A stretch of DNA of 64,000 nucleotides from Siphonodentalium dalli (lineage: Eukaryota > Mollusca > Scaphopoda > Gadilida > Siphonodentaliidae), in NCBI GenBank assembly GCA_032622095.1, contig CP136061.1:186692369-186756368 (forward strand). The letters run 5' to 3'. The stretch's first letter is position 1, and every line of letters starts with the position of its first letter. Positions 1 to 11,626 of the stretch are shown piece after piece. The translations under genes were made by a program, and so were the position numbers. The notes under the pieces are model-generated. The model was not told the origin of the DNA. It worked only from the letters and a program-made list of their open reading frames with translations, and searched no databases.

Positions 1-294
1 TCAGAATCAGTTACATCAAAAGTTGAACAAACAAGGGAGATTACTATTTCGGATATGTCCTCACTTTTAATGACCAAAATTCGCAAACGTCTGTACCGAT
101 TCCTAAAATTCAAAAGCCAATCACTCGAGTGAAAGCTATTGTGCATGTACAAATCTGGTACGCAATTCTACCGTAGACTTTCTAGGTTAAGCTGTTTGAA
201 AACCCATAACACATACGATAAACTTAATTTTCATTCAAGGCACCGGCTATATATGGGAGTGACAGACTTTACTGCTTGAGAAATCACACCGTCG

Positions 295-548
295 GTTTCA
301 AACAGAATTTACCCGTATTAAATATCAAAGTTTGTTCAACGCAATTTGGTATATCGAGAATATGTCGGTCGCGCGGCTCGTCGAATATTTGCTATGCCGC
401 CAAATATTCCAGATGGTGACAAATAATCTGAAAACTCTAGCTTTGATGAGTGTGTTCCTTGACTATATATATAATGAATATTTTTACCCAAAAAGCCAAA
501 GAAATAGTAATTTAGGAGCGTTAATTCGGATTAAATATCTTTAACAAT
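295..548 (+). mobile_element. Epsilon element, partial
   Basis: CAAAGTTTGTTCAACG near 327, AGCTTTGATGAGTGTG-TTCCT near 440, CAAAGAAATAGTAATTTAGG near 497 and the right end GGATTAAATATCT + TTAA (about 529-545) match the right halves of the other epsilon copies. The short ORF across it is not a gene. Confidence 0.5.
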
Positions 549-695
549 CCCGCATTTTGTCCAAAACATCTACATGGTTCGGTATGGTGTGCGCATTGAT
601 TTGCGTGTGCTTTAAAATATGTCATTGCATATCGAAATTGCCATGTTACGATTGGAATGGTAATCTGAGCAGTATTTTGACACATATCAAGCTTG

Positions 696-1784
696 AACGA
701 GAGGCCGATCACGGTCGGCAGATGTTTAACCCATCCCTTGGCGATTGTAAATTGCTATGAACGAAATCATAATCTAGATTTTTGATGTGGAATATAGATT
801 AAACTGTTATGTACTAGAGTAACACATACAAATGTACATACTAACACATGCTATTTGGATGTATGGGTCAAAAGAGAAGGGTTAATTTGAATTTATGAGT
901 CAAAATAGAAGGGTTAATATACCATCTATAAAGCGTGTCACCACTATCATACTGTAAGCAGTTCTATTTATGTTGTTGCAAATGGCCATGTGACACATCA
1001 AAATAATATAGTTACTTAATAATGCAAAAGGTTAAAATATACATGGAATGGGTTAAATCTTCTATCTTGGCCCTGTTTGATCCAAATGCAAGTCCAAGCG
1101 TAAAAAATGACATACGGGCTACAGCAGAGCTCTGTGGTTCTAGTTAAATAAATTCACATGGCTAAGTGGTGGCGGTGTTAACAGAACACCATTAGACAAA
1201 CAATAGTATCCATGCTCTATGGAACTTATATTTATTCAAATGTCAGATAACATCAAATCTGACATAGCATTTGGTCAGATAATTAATTGTGGATATTGTT
1301 CTCAAAGCAAGGAGATGGGTAGAGGGAGAAGGGTATGAATGAGGAGGGGTATGGTAGCAGGGGTGGGTAGAAGGTTGGACTCCCACCGTGGAATGGTCAC
1401 TTGGAAAGTGTGCGTACAACTCTGGTTCTTTTTGACAGGTCGGTCACATTTTAACAATGTGAATACCTACCGTCCAAGGCCGCTTAACAACATGTCAGAT
1501 TAATCAACTTGGTGGTTCCCGAGAAGATGTTTAAATGAATAATTTCTCAGTAATTTCATTGAAGATTTATTTTTTAATTAAATTTTATTTAAGTTAAAAA
1601 AATTATTTTTTATTTTAAATACTTTTTTTTGGTTAAATTGATCAAGGAGTTCAATCTAAAACCATTTAAATTTTGTTTAGATGCCCATAACTACTTTAAA
1701 ATAAATGGGATCAAACGCATATTCGAACTCGATCAGTATTTTGGGCTGAGAAGCTCACATACCAAATTTAGTTCCGATCAGATA
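696..1784 (+). repeat. Gamma repeat, copy 4 (5' head and one monomer)
   Basis: It starts with the gamma head motif AACGAGAGGCCGATCAC, whose core (CCGATCxxGGTCGG) is a small palindrome, followed by AGATGTTTAACCCAT. The first ~180 bp match gamma copy 3 at 30379. At 1626-1784 lies a gamma-type monomer (GATCAAACGCATATTCGAAC... ACCAAATTTAGTTCCGATCAG). The next gamma copy begins directly afterwards, so this copy was cut by that insertion or joined to it. Confidence 0.55.
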
Positions 1785-4700
1785 AACGAGAGACCGATCA
1801 CGATCGGCAGATGTTTAACCCATACCTTGGCGATAGCGATTAGCTATTTTTATAAATCCTTACACCAACCTGTTCATGTGTTCAACAGTTTCAACAATTC
1901 ACACTTTTTGGAGTGATCGTGTGAAAAATATTTAGTTATCACATTTTGTCAACCGGATTGGTGGAGGATGTTAATATTTTTAAGCAAATAAACCAAATAA
2001 CACTCACTGTGCAGGTCAGGGGTGTGTTATCATAACATATGCCAAGAACTATAATAAACATAATCAATGGAAATGTTTGAGTTATCAAATCAGATAGTAT
2101 GGGGTTAATCTTACCCAAACTAATGAATTGATAAACACAAAATAGTCTATAAAAAGCATGTCATTGGATTTAGAAACCCATACAATAAGTCAGTCTCAAG
2201 AATACCAGCACCGTTAATATTATCCTGGAGCCCAAAAGCAATTGAGGGAATTTCAAAATAAGACATTTCCTCTAATGATGAATATCCAATTGGTGATTTA
2301 TTGAAACCCCCCTTGCGAAAAGAAATCCGAGCTTTTTAAAAGAAGTTTGGGAATCCTAGGAATTCATATGATTTCCAAGGTTTGAACCAAGCTTTTTGTA
2401 CTCTTCAACAAAGTTTGGAAATCCTTGGTTGGAACCTTGGTAAAGCTAAGTAAAGCTTGGATCTAAGGTTTACCAAGGTTGTCACATAAAGTGAAACCTT
2501 GGAAAAGCTTGGAAATCTTTGACTCAGTGTTGACCAAACGTTGGTAAAGCTAAGTAAAGCTTGGATCTAAATTTTAGCAAGCTTTACCAAGGTTGTCACA
2601 TAAAGTGAAACCTTGGAAAAGCTCAGAAATCCTTGTCTCAGTGTTGACCAAACCTAGGTAAAGCTAAGTAAAGCTTGGATCTTAACTTTACCAAGGTTGC
2701 CACATGCAGTGGAACCTTGGGAAAGCTTGGGAATCCTTGGTAAAGCTTAGTCGTAAGTCACATGACTATGCAGACGTGACTGTTGTCTGTTTAAGTGAGT
2801 TTAAATCCATGTTTTATAACAACAATTTTCAGGTAAGTTATTGCTTGTGTGGCCCTAATGTTTTCTATTTGACTCATATAATATGGTTGTAGTGATATTT
2901 TTATTCACAATATTATTTTAACAATTGTTTTACAATTTCCAAGAATGACATTAAGGACCACTATTTACCTTTTCATTCCAAAGGATTGTCTCTATCATTA
3001 TATATTCATAGCTAATTTATCTAATTTAACTGTTTTATCACACTCCAAATACATCAGACCCATACAAATATACATGTGAATATTATCATATACATTGCAC
3101 ATGGTATAACGTCATAAGGTACCATTTATCTCAATCTAAATAGAATTAAATAATTCTGACTGAAATGTGAACTTTGAATGAATAATAGCATGAATGATTG
3201 TATGACATGGTTCAATCCTGTTGTAAATGTCAAGAGATTGTATCATTAAGGATGATGATATTGTCAAAGTTGATGCCTTTGCAGTGCCATTAGAGATTTT
3301 CACCCTTTAAATACAAAATAATCGCAACCTTGGTAAAGCTTGTGAAAGCTAGGCTGCAACCTTGGTAAAGCTTGTTAAAGCTAGGTTGGAAACCTTGGTA
3401 AAGCTAGGCTGCAACCTTGGTAAAGCTTGGTAAAGCTAGGTTGGAAACCTTGGTAAAGCTAGGTTGGAAACCTTGGTAAAGCTTGGTTGGAAACCTTGGT
3501 AAAGCTTGGTTGGTAACCTTGGTAAAGCTCGGTAAAGCTTGGTTGGAAACCTTGGTCAAGCTTGGCAAAGCTAATCTACAACCTTGGTAAAGCTCGGAAA
3601 AGTTATGATTAAGATATTTTAAAGCTTGGAAATCCTTGGATGAGCTCGGTTGAATTTGCTGAGGTATTCCAAGGTTTTCCGAACTAAAACGTCCCAATAC
3701 CGCCCAAGGATTTCCAAGCTTTTCCAACGTCTCCGATCCTAGGATATCCTAGTAATTCCAAGGAATTTTCCTAACTATTCCAAGGTTTTATTCCTAGGTT
3801 ATCCTAGGAATTTCTTGGATATCCTACGACAGTTTGGCAAGGACGTTTTTGAACCTGGCTCAAAGTGAAAAGGAGAATATTATATCTGTCTATCGCATAA
3901 TATGTGTCTATGGAATGGTTTAATTTTAATCCCAAATCCATGCAAATCAACCTGGACATAGAATTGGAGAATGATCAAATGAAACGCATCAAAACCATAT
4001 GATGTGCGGAGAGGGTTAATAATTTTCAATGACATCATATCATGGAACTAAGGAATGTGTGGATTAATTTTTTCTAACAATAATGTATGTAAACAGCAAT
4101 GTCTGTAAAACATCCCTACAAAGTAACAATGGACTATTCCAATTTATTATTTTAGAATAGGTGTTTATAGAGTGTACATTAACTAATGTAATGAACCTGT
4201 TTCAACAAAGGGGTTAACTTAATATTGCACAGAAAACAGAACTGGACCAGAGTCATCAATTTGACATATGATAAACAAGGCCTGCCAGCAACCACTGTAG
4301 TATCTAATGTCCATAGCTATAAATAACTCATTTCAATAACACACATGGTCTGTGTGATATGTTCTCTTCATATTGGCAGCAGCAAACAGGTATTAATTAA
4401 TTGAATTATAAAGGACCATAACTCTGTTAAAATATGTCGGATCAAACCCAAATTCGAACTCGAACTGTATTTAGGGGTGAGAAATTCATATACCAAATTT
4501 GGTGTTGATCAGATGAAAAATGTTTGAGTCATAGCAGCTTGGGTGAATTCTAAGTAAACATAAGAGTGAAAAGGGTTAATTAAACAATACCAAAAACCAC
4601 ACAGATGAAGAACATGCTAAGAAAAACCTAGTTAATAAATATGAGGCAGATAAGAAGAAATATGTTCAACTTATTGCATTGGATAGCATGTGTCTGAATG

Positions 4701-5340
4701 TTTAATTATTTTCTAAACCGATCAACCAATCAATACCAAAAACTATACAGGTGAGGGGTGTGTCATCATAAACCTACATATCAAATATGAACACAATCTG
4801 ACAAAAAATACTTCGTCTGTTATAGCATCGGATAGCACATGTCCATGTGTGAATGCAATGTGTTAATAATTTCTAAACCGATCAACTGATCGATACAAAA
4901 CTATACAGGTCAGGGGTGTGTCATCATAAACATGCACATAAAATTTGAATACGATCCGATACAAAATACTCGAGTAATCGTGTCGGATAGCAAGTGTCTA
5001 CGGACAGACGGCTAGACAGACAGACGGACGAACGGCGAATGGTTGATCCGGAAGTCAGCATTATGTGTACCATACATGGTATGGATACACATAAACATGT
5101 TTGAGTTATCACAGCATGCGTGAATTATAGGTCGAAAATGGCCATATCTCCGTAAAAAAAATCCCTAATCAAACCCATATTCGAACGTATTTTGGGCTGA
5201 GAAACTCGTATACAAAATTTGGTTCCGATCAGATACATAAAAAGGTTTGAGTTATCGCACCATGCGTAAAGTGTCTACGAACTGATAGACGTCCCGACGG
5301 ACAGACGGTATGGGTATACATATCGTACCCAATCTGGTCC
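1785..5340 (+). repeat. Gamma repeat, copy 1, interrupted by a 1.5-kb palindrome-rich insertion
   Basis: The head AACGAGAGACCGATCAC is followed by sequence collinear with 22124-23690: TTTTGTCAACCGGATTGG near 1950, TGTGCAGGTCAGGGGTGTG near 2010, GAACCTGGCTCAAAGTG at 3850, and the monomer at 4420-4510. It ends in a GACGGACG-type microsatellite and a hairpin (TATGTGTACCATAC...GGTATGGATACACATA, 5062-5093). A further monomer with its own microsatellite follows at 5125-5335. Between 2318 and 3846 it holds sequence absent from the 22-kb copy. Confidence 0.7.
2318..3846. repeat. Insertion made of CCTTGG / AAGCTT palindromic-hexamer arrays
   Basis: Dozens of CCTTGG, CCAAGG and AAGCTT words are packed into two blocks (2380-2760 and 3325-3840). 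The left block holds about three copies of a ~110-bp unit (AAAGCTTGGATCTAA..., GTCACATAAAGTGAAACC). The right block repeats AACCTTGGTAAAGCT with short variants, then CCTAGG/ATCCTAGGATATCC words. About 560 bp of plain AT-rich sequence separates them. The paralogous gamma copy has an uninterrupted join here (22658-22665), so this is an insertion or local expansion. Ends carry only a short inverted match (CCTTGC/GCAAGG) and no clear target duplication. Confidence 0.7.
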
Positions 5341-5345
5341 TTATA

Positions 5346-5900
5346 TTGTTCATTCACGACAAGGACATAGCACATGCCATGCCATCAACGCAATTGACAA
5401 TTTGGTTACCTTTAATATTATGTCCAACCTGCTGCATGGGATCATGAACGACAATTTATTTGTATGCTTATATATTTTAATGAAATCAGCATTTACTTAA
5501 CATATAACGATGGGAGAATATTATATAATGATAACACATTCACCGTGAGCTATAGCTAACACATTTAAAAAAAAAACCAACAATAATGATCAAATCGATT
5601 CTCCTCGGCATATTTAAAACAAAAAAAATTTCAACGCATTCCTCAAACAATAAGAGACAATAACCTATTAACTGCAATTTACTAGATATTTTATCACCAA
5701 ACATAAATGGAAATTTATTCTCAACATGACAATTATTTAACCTAATTGATTGTAAGCCAACTGTTCGATAAATACACCGATGTCATCAGGAGCGAAAACC
5801 CCACACCACACGAATAACTCAGAAAAAATCTTCATGATGACAATGGTGTGGGGGAAGGTATACTATTTATGTATTGATCCCATAATAAGTGGACACGGTT
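5346..5900. other. No gene seen
   Basis: AT-rich sequence with a few homopolymers (A-runs near 5570 and 5620). No ORF, splice pair or clear repeat. Confidence 0.4.
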
Positions 5901-5901
5901 A

Positions 5902-6054
5902 CGGTGGCTAATTTAGAAAAAAATATTTTTATCTCTAAATTCTGATAAAACTTTCTAAAATTTTCGATATCTGGAGACGTTATGTCGAAATTTTAAGATC
6001 TTATCTCGAAATTTCCAGATATAATTATTTGTTTATGTCCTAAATCAGCCACCG
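5902..6054. mobile_element. Small MITE, 153 bp
   Basis: The ends CGGTGGCTAATTTAG and CTAAATCAGCCACCG are inverted repeats with one mismatch. The inner part (CTGGAGACGTTATGTCGAAA / TCTCGAAATTTCCAGAT) is again partly self-complementary. No target duplication is clear. Confidence 0.5.
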
Positions 6055-6214
6055 GTTGTTCTTTTGTAACTTTTTTGTGAATACATTAATAACAAGAGAA
6101 GAAATGGAAATCTTCTGCACATGCAGTTGTCGATTGCACTGAGTATATTTTGGTCTGCACTGCAGGGCATTTTCGGAAAGAACCACACCATTTGTTCGTG
6201 GACTCCCGTCATTT

Positions 6215-6400
6215 AAACTATAGCGAGATTTTATTCACATTGAGCATCACCCTCTTAATGGACCCCCTCTCGACACCTCGATCCAGTGCCGCGATCTGTA
6301 TCTGGAATCTTCCTGAAGCTCTTCCCATCATTTTGACTTCCAAACTTCAGGGACATGTTCCCCGTTCAAACTACATATTCCAGCAGTTGACCTTCATTAT
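6215..6400 (-). CDS. Possible alternative terminal exon and 3' UTR of the BTB gene
   Basis: A strong acceptor (tattatcttcttattgcag, AG at 6401-6402) leads into sequence that, if entered in phase 1, reads D-NEGQLLEYVV and stops. A phase-1 donor exists inside the BTB exon (exon end 11656), so the join would give ...VCEKLMDNEGQLLEYVV. An AATAAA polyadenylation signal lies at 6230-6235, about 165 bases into the exon. The acceptor, phase and poly(A) signal agree, but the coding part is only about ten residues and the donor is weak, so this is a candidate. The 95-residue plus-strand ORF across the same place is a shadow or spurious. Confidence 0.35.
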
Positions 6401-6483
6401 CTGCAATAAGAAGATAATAAATATGCATTACTTATAATCCCATTAACACTTTCTTTTCTAAATTGATTCTTCAATTGAGTTAA

Positions 6484-6640
6484 ACAAGACAGTCAATGAC
6501 TGTGGGTCATTCACCAGACAATAAAGACTGCGGAGACTGGCACTTTGGAGACTACTACAGTCAGTACTTGTCAAATTTACAATCATAATAATCAGTTAAA
6601 ACTATACACTCAGCTTAGAAATTAAAGTGTTCACTGTGAC
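6484..6640 (+). repeat. Beta repeat head
   Basis: ACAAGACAGTCAATGACTG with GGGTCATTCACC matches the other beta heads. It may belong to the copy whose 3' end is at 8730, which would then carry the hairpin element at 7421-7618 inside it. Confidence 0.4.
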
Positions 6641-7420
6641 ACACATACACATTCTTAATTCAATTAATTTGAAGGCAGAGTATTAAATCTGCAAGAACTG
6701 CCCCTTCTTGAATAACCAACACAATTTGAGCAAACCTGATATGAGATTCAGATGTTGACATTTAAAACGTGCACCATGTGTTGGGAGACTAAAATTTTTA
6801 TTACACTAACATTCATCAGAAGATTTTATTTAAATCTGAAAAGTGAATGTTATCAGTAATTAAATTTTACAGGTAGTTCATACTCAAATTTAAATGTTAA
6901 AATAGTAGGATACAACATACAAAGGGTAAGAAAGGTTTTAGATAACCATACCAGTCAGGTAAGCTTAATGAAACTGTTCAATTTTGTCCTCATCAGAAGC
7001 CGAACCCACCCCATGATATCGTGTTATAAAATAATAAATAGTGGGTAAAATATTACAACTGGGAGCCCCTTCTCTTGATTTATATTGGTCTATAATTTTA
7101 TATTCATTTTAGTATTTATAATTGGTTTTTGAAAAAAAATTAAATGTCATTGAAAAAATATGCAACCAACTCGCCACCCCTCCCCTTCTCTGTCGGCACA
7201 TCCCTCCGAGAATAGGACATGTGTGATGATTTATTTGGATGCCTGACTACTAGCTCAGACAGACATTCAACATCCACCCTATGTTCTATTTGAGTAAATA
7301 CATGTGTGCCCCACTAATATGAGTACACATAGACATATAAATCAATACTTTGAAAATACAACAAATATACTAGTATGTGGGTTAATACTACACATGCAAC
7401 CTCTGTCAAACAAGTATTCC
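6640..7420. other. No gene seen
   Basis: AT-rich and non-coding; it may be the interior of a beta element that begins at 6484. A C-rich patch (CCACCCCTCCCCTTC) lies near 7175. Confidence 0.35.
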
Positions 7421-7618
7421 ATATAAGGATTAACTGTCATGTGGACTGTTTTTTATGTAGATGTAACCGCGAGGTGAGTGGTCATAACTTGTATGTAAAA
7501 CCCGGACTGTTTTTATGGAGATGTAACCGCGAGGTGAGTGGTCATAACTTGTTATGACCACTCACCTCGCGGCTACATCTCCATAAAAAACAGTCCACAT
7601 GACAGTTAATCCTTATAT
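7421..7618. mobile_element. Hairpin element with an internal duplicated arm
   Basis: The left arm, from ATATAAGGATTAACTGTCAT, is mirrored at the right end (ATGACAGTTAATCCTTATAT). Inside, ATGTAACCGCGAGGTGAGTG is present twice direct (7459, 7521) and once inverted (7558-7576). It folds as a hairpin with either of two left partners. Confidence 0.65.
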
Positions 7619-8339
7619 TTATATACATTTAGCGAAAAAGCCACTTTTGTAAATGTATTTAAATCGAAAAGTGTATCGTGACAAAACCAGCACAACATAT
7701 CCCATAGCACCCTTGGCAAAAGTTAACAGGAACAATTTATCTTTATATTGAAACCTGATTATTTATTAAGTCAATCCTGCGTGAGTCCAAATGCGCCCAA
7801 AACATTACGCGTTCGTCTTTCCCAAACCTATGACACGTCGATGTAATTATGAGGCTGCAGTTATGAGCTGTTGCGCGTTCACCGAGAAATAATTGCAACT
7901 AGCCACGTGGGCGCCGACCAATCAGAATGCTGGATTTAGTGATAATCACACTTAGTATGTAAATATATAGCAGCAAACAGTTGATTAAACTGTATTCATG
8001 CCACCAGTAGACCAGGCATTGTTTCTGCTGGATTTGCCAGGTCAACTGTCAACATTGATATCACTGTTAATTACTTTATAACCCAGACATCTATGCTACC
8101 ACTTTGTTTTGCTATTAAAACGCGGGCATGTCAAATATAATTTAGCCATTATGAGCTGTATTCAAAAGGCATTTAATGATACAGTGATTGTATAGTGTGG
8201 GGTGGGGTTCATGTGATGGGCAGGGGGTGTTAGTGTGCAGGGGCGATGGGGAGGAGGGGGTAGTGGTGTGTATTTAAACAAAGTGTTAAATCTAAAAAAT
8301 ACACAGTGTAAAATATATGTTGTATTTTCATTAGAATAT
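7619..8339. other. No gene seen
   Basis: Unique-looking sequence. CACGTGGGCGCCGACCAATC at 7904-7923 includes a CCAAT box and an E-box, which could be promoter-like, but I see no exon next to it. Confidence 0.3.
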
Positions 8340-8730
8340 TTTTTTTTTTAAGAGTTATGTCCCTGGATCCGCCCATATCTGATCCAGTGACCCTCTTTGA
8401 ACAAATCTGAATCCCAGTCACACAAGGACCCTCCATACCAAATATAAACTAAATGGTTCTTGAGAAGAAATCGTTTTAAGAATTACTATGGAGGGGAAAA
8501 GTTATGGCCCTGGTTTCGCAGCTATTTGACCCAGTGACCTCATTTGAACAAATCTGAATGTGAATCACATAGGGAATATCCACACCAAACCCATTCGGCC
8601 CTATGGATCTTGAGAAGATATTCAAAGAATTGTTGACGGACGGACGGACGGGTGGACGCCCCGACGGACGGACGGACGACGGGTGATGACTATAGCTCCA
8701 CCCGAGACTTCGTCTCAGGTGAGCTAAAAA
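8340..8730 (+). repeat. Beta repeat 3' end (monomers, ACGG microsatellite, hairpin)
   Basis: Two monomers of about 150 bp (GTTATGTCCCTGG / GTTATGGCCCTGG, then GAACAAATCTGAAT, and TTGAGAAGAAATCG) precede a GACGGACG tract (8634-8680). A hairpin at 8693-8726 (TAGCTCCACCCGAGAC ttc GTCTCAGGTGAGCTA) and A's follow. The 5' head may be the match at 6487, with other insertions between. Confidence 0.7.
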
Positions 8731-8879
8731 ATATGCATTGGTATGGTGCATTATTCATCTAGAGTAGTTTTCAGTAAAACTAAGCAGAACATAACTAGAG
8801 GTGTGACTGACACAATGGGACTAAGGATACCCCCCTCCGTGTTTTTAAAACACTAAGATGTTTCAGTAAACATTTAGCT

Positions 8880-9405
8880 AAAATAATTAAATAACAGATT
8901 CCCATTGCAGGTGCACAACCCTAACCCCTATCACTAATCCTAAACCTATTGACTGAAAAATGTAGGAATAAAAGCTCCGACAAAATTGTGCATGTTTCGA
9001 AAATGTTATAAGTCGAAAAAGGGGAATAACTCCACAAAAAAAAGTCGGCCAGACTTCATAATCACAGGTGCACATGTTCCAATGGTACTAAATATATGTG
9101 CCAAGTTTAAAGACAATTGACCTAAAATCTAGGAATAAAATCTCGGACAAAATTATACATGTTGCAAAAAAATTCTTAGTCGAAAAAGGGGGATAACTCC
9201 ACCAAAAAAGTCAGACAGACGGCATAATCGCAGATCCACAGGTTCCCATGGTAGTCGATGTCTGTGCCAAGTTTCACGGAAAATGATAAAAAAAAAACCA
9301 CTGAGAAAAACTCTGGACAAATTTGTGTCCACGGACGACGGACGAACACGGACAAGCTGATTCTTCGTTGCGGGGGGGGGGGGGGGTATAATAATCTGTG
9401 TAACA
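8880..9405 (+). repeat. Delta repeat: three monomers, ACGGACGACGG tract and poly-G end
   Basis: Three ~150-180 bp monomers share TCGAAAAAGGGG(G)ATAACTCC, ATAATCGCAGGTGCACA and TGTGCCAAGTTTAAAG. They are followed by CACGGACGACGGACGAAC, GACAAGCTGATT and a run of G's (about 9372-9386). The order resembles the alpha, beta and gamma ends without the terminal hairpin. ORFs on both strands here are frames of the repeat. Confidence 0.55.
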
Positions 9406-9424
9406 TTCCACAGTGGTTGATTAA

Positions 9425-9640
9425 CCCTTTCGATACTAAAGCATCATTGACGAGTAGTTATCGCATAGGAAATGTTCAGATAATAAGTTCAACAAACAGG
9501 TAGATTGTTGAACTTTTTATCTAAACATTTCCCTCAAATGATTCCTCCTGCACTTTAATTTACTTGTCGTCAGCTTATATTATCTGTACATCCCCGCAAA
9601 TGAATAATATACTAATCCGATGTACATTTTTAACTGAATG
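9425..9640. repeat. Zeta repeat with hairpin (GGAAATGTTCAGATAATAAG)
   Basis: At 9468-9533 GGAAATGTTCAGATAATAAG-TTCAACAA is mirrored by TTGTTGAACTTTTTATC-TAAACATTTCC. Flanks (TTAACCCTTTCGATACTAAA; TGCACTTTAATTTACTTG; AATGAATAATATACTAATCC) recur in the other zeta copies. Confidence 0.55.
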
Positions 9641-9734
9641 AGATAATCCACTTAGAATAGAATAGGTTAAGCGAGTCATGCTGACTATATATTGATGATG
9701 TTTCTAGTTATGATCAGCATTATGCGGCAGATAC

Positions 9735-9983
9735 ATGACGTTTTCTGTGAAGGAAGGCTCAATCCGTAACCATGTCTTTACTAAATGGATTCTCCCACCT
9801 AGTTATAACCTTATGTGGTTTGTTATTCATCTGCATGGAGGGGTGTTCGGGAAAATGATAAGATGGCAGACAGTCGAAAAGATAATACAAGTGCAGAAGG
9901 ATTCCTATTCATTGGTGGGAATGTTCAGATAATAAGATCAACAATGCCATTTTGTTATTATGTGAACATTAACTACTCATCGA
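9735..9983 (+). repeat. Zeta repeat, one arm only
   Basis: GATAATACAAGTGCAGAAGG, TATTCATTGGTGGGAATG-TTCAG and ATAATAAGATCAACA match the 45.9-kb and 17.7-kb copies. Epsilon begins directly after it. Confidence 0.5.
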
Positions 9984-11176
9984 TGCGTAATAAAGGTACT
10001 CAATCCGATTCGATGGTCCCCATATAATCATATTCCAACAACAATATGGGAATCGACTTCACAAACAATCTCTCATTTAATGCCCACATACAACGAACAA
10101 CTCTAAGTGCAAATCAGTCCCTGGGATTCTTAAAAAGGAATATCAAAACACAAAATAAAGCACTCAAGAAAGCAGCTTATCAGGCCATGGTTAGACAAAA
10201 GTTAGAGTATGCCGCTGCAATTTGGTCCCCTCATACCTCAGAAAATATAACTAAAATTGAACGAGTACAAAATCGGGCCATCCGTTGGATTTTTAATGAC
10301 TATTCAAGATTCTCAAGTTTGTCAAAAATGAGGACAGAATTAGAACTGAAACCCCTTGAGGACAGAAGAACCATCTCAAAATTATCCCTCTTCAGTAAAA
10401 TAGTCCATAATCAAGTAGATATTACAATCCCAGATTACCTTCAGAAACCACTCAGACACAGCAGATATAGCAACGCTGACACTTATCGTCGAATTCATAC
10501 TGGGCCAAACTATTTTAGACATTCATTCTTCCCATCAACTGCTATACTCTGGAACCAACTCCCGCCTGATCTGATCAAGCTCTCTGACCCTGACCAGTTC
10601 AGGAGGAGAGCTTATCAGCTACAACCATGAACCTGACAGCAACCTTTGTTTTTAAAATGCTTTTATCTGTACATATTCTTTTAACTGACAAACTTGTCAC
10701 CCTATCACTCTATTCTCCACTAACTTGCACTGACTGCGCCTGGTGATAACACCCATATATGGGGGTCGACCAGTACCAATAGATAGATAGACAACAACAT
10801 TTTTAGAAATGCCGCTTCAGTTATCAGAATAGATTAATTGCCCAAAAATAATTATAACCACTGTCAACTATAGTATAAAATTGCCCGAAACGTGTTATTT
10901 ATCAACGTGTTCGACGAAATTTGGCCTTATTATCAACAAAAAGCCTCTTGATTTTAGAGTTATCCATCTTCATCCGCAATTTGGTCCGAGACCGTCGGCT
11001 CGTCGACTGTTTACTGGGCCACTGTTAAGTCTCGATGGTGAAAAATAATATATTTCAAAAATCGATATCTAAATACTCTGAGCTTTGATAGGTGGGCTCC
11101 TCGACTCGAATCAAATATGTTTTACCCCCTATAAATTGTGTTTGAGCTGCGCTTAATCGGATTACGCATCTTTAGG
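9984..11176 (+). mobile_element. Epsilon TTAA-type element, split by the LINE at 10046-10796
   Basis: The left end AAAGGTACTCAATCCGATTC and right end (CGGATTACGCATCTTTA, about 11158-11174) form an imperfect inverted pair. The interior (CAGTTATCAGAATAGATTAA, AACGTGTTATTTATCAACGT, GTTATCCATCTTCATCCGC) matches 20433-20810. Without the LINE the element would be about 440 bp. No transposase frame is present, so it is non-autonomous. Confidence 0.6.
10046..10796 (+). pseudogene. 5'-truncated non-LTR retrotransposon: reverse transcriptase C-terminal end plus 3' tail
   Basis: An open frame of 194 residues (10046-10630) matches the region after the catalytic fingers/palm of non-LTR reverse transcriptases of the Jockey/CR1 type. 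Characteristic stretches are LGIDFTNNLSFNAHI near the start, AMVRQKLEYAAAIWSPHT around residue 50, KIERVQNRAIRWI after it, and ILWNQLPPDLIKL near the end. The catalytic YxDD motif is absent because the copy starts downstream of it. About 150 bp of 3' UTR follow, ending in a short GATA-type microsatellite (aatagatagatagac). The insertion splits an epsilon element: CAACAACA occurs on both sides (about 10034-10045 and 10791-10798), in keeping with a target duplication in low-complexity sequence. The frame is intact, so the insertion is fairly recent, but the copy is dead on arrival. Confidence 0.88.
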
Positions 11177-11189
11177 TAAGGGAAGGGTT

Positions 11190-11600
11190 AACATCCATAG
11201 TGGACAAATATCACGGGTGGACAAACTGCACTGTGAACTCGTCCGATTGTCCCATATAGTTCTGCAACCATGCATGCAGATTTGAATCAGCCTTGCCATC
11301 GCTGAGTGTCTTATTTTGGCCTATTGCTTGGTGCAAATATATAGTTGCAACATGCAAAAGGCCAAAATAAGATACCCAGCGATGGCGAAGTTGCTTCAAA
11401 TTCGATATATTAGCGCGGATTTGTGAACAGCGCACATGGAACGTATTATTTTGTATAACTGGACAAGACTATCAGTTGCTTTCCGGGGGTTGGTGGTTTT
11501 ACGTCTAGTGGAGATATTTCCCGGTACAATTAACTCGCTGTGCAGTCTTAACTCCATCCATCAAACTCAAACGACGATAAACCCCCAATATCTCTGTGAA
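11190..11600. other. 3' flank of the BTB exon, with an inverted pair
   Basis: TTGCCATCGCTGAGTGTC-TTATTTTGGCC (11292) and GGCCAAAATAAG-ATACCCAGCGATGGCGAA (11360) are inverted repeats, a stem of about 30 bp. If the BTB transcript uses the TGA at 11627, this lies in its 3' UTR. No perfect AATAAA is seen there. Confidence 0.4.
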
Positions 11601-11626
11601 AAGAAACGTATTGCTCAGTAGCGCAA

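Noticed and set aside
6150-6437. 95-residue plus-strand ORF as a gene
   Set aside because: No domain is seen, and the opposite strand has a better explanation (acceptor, short tail, AATAAA).
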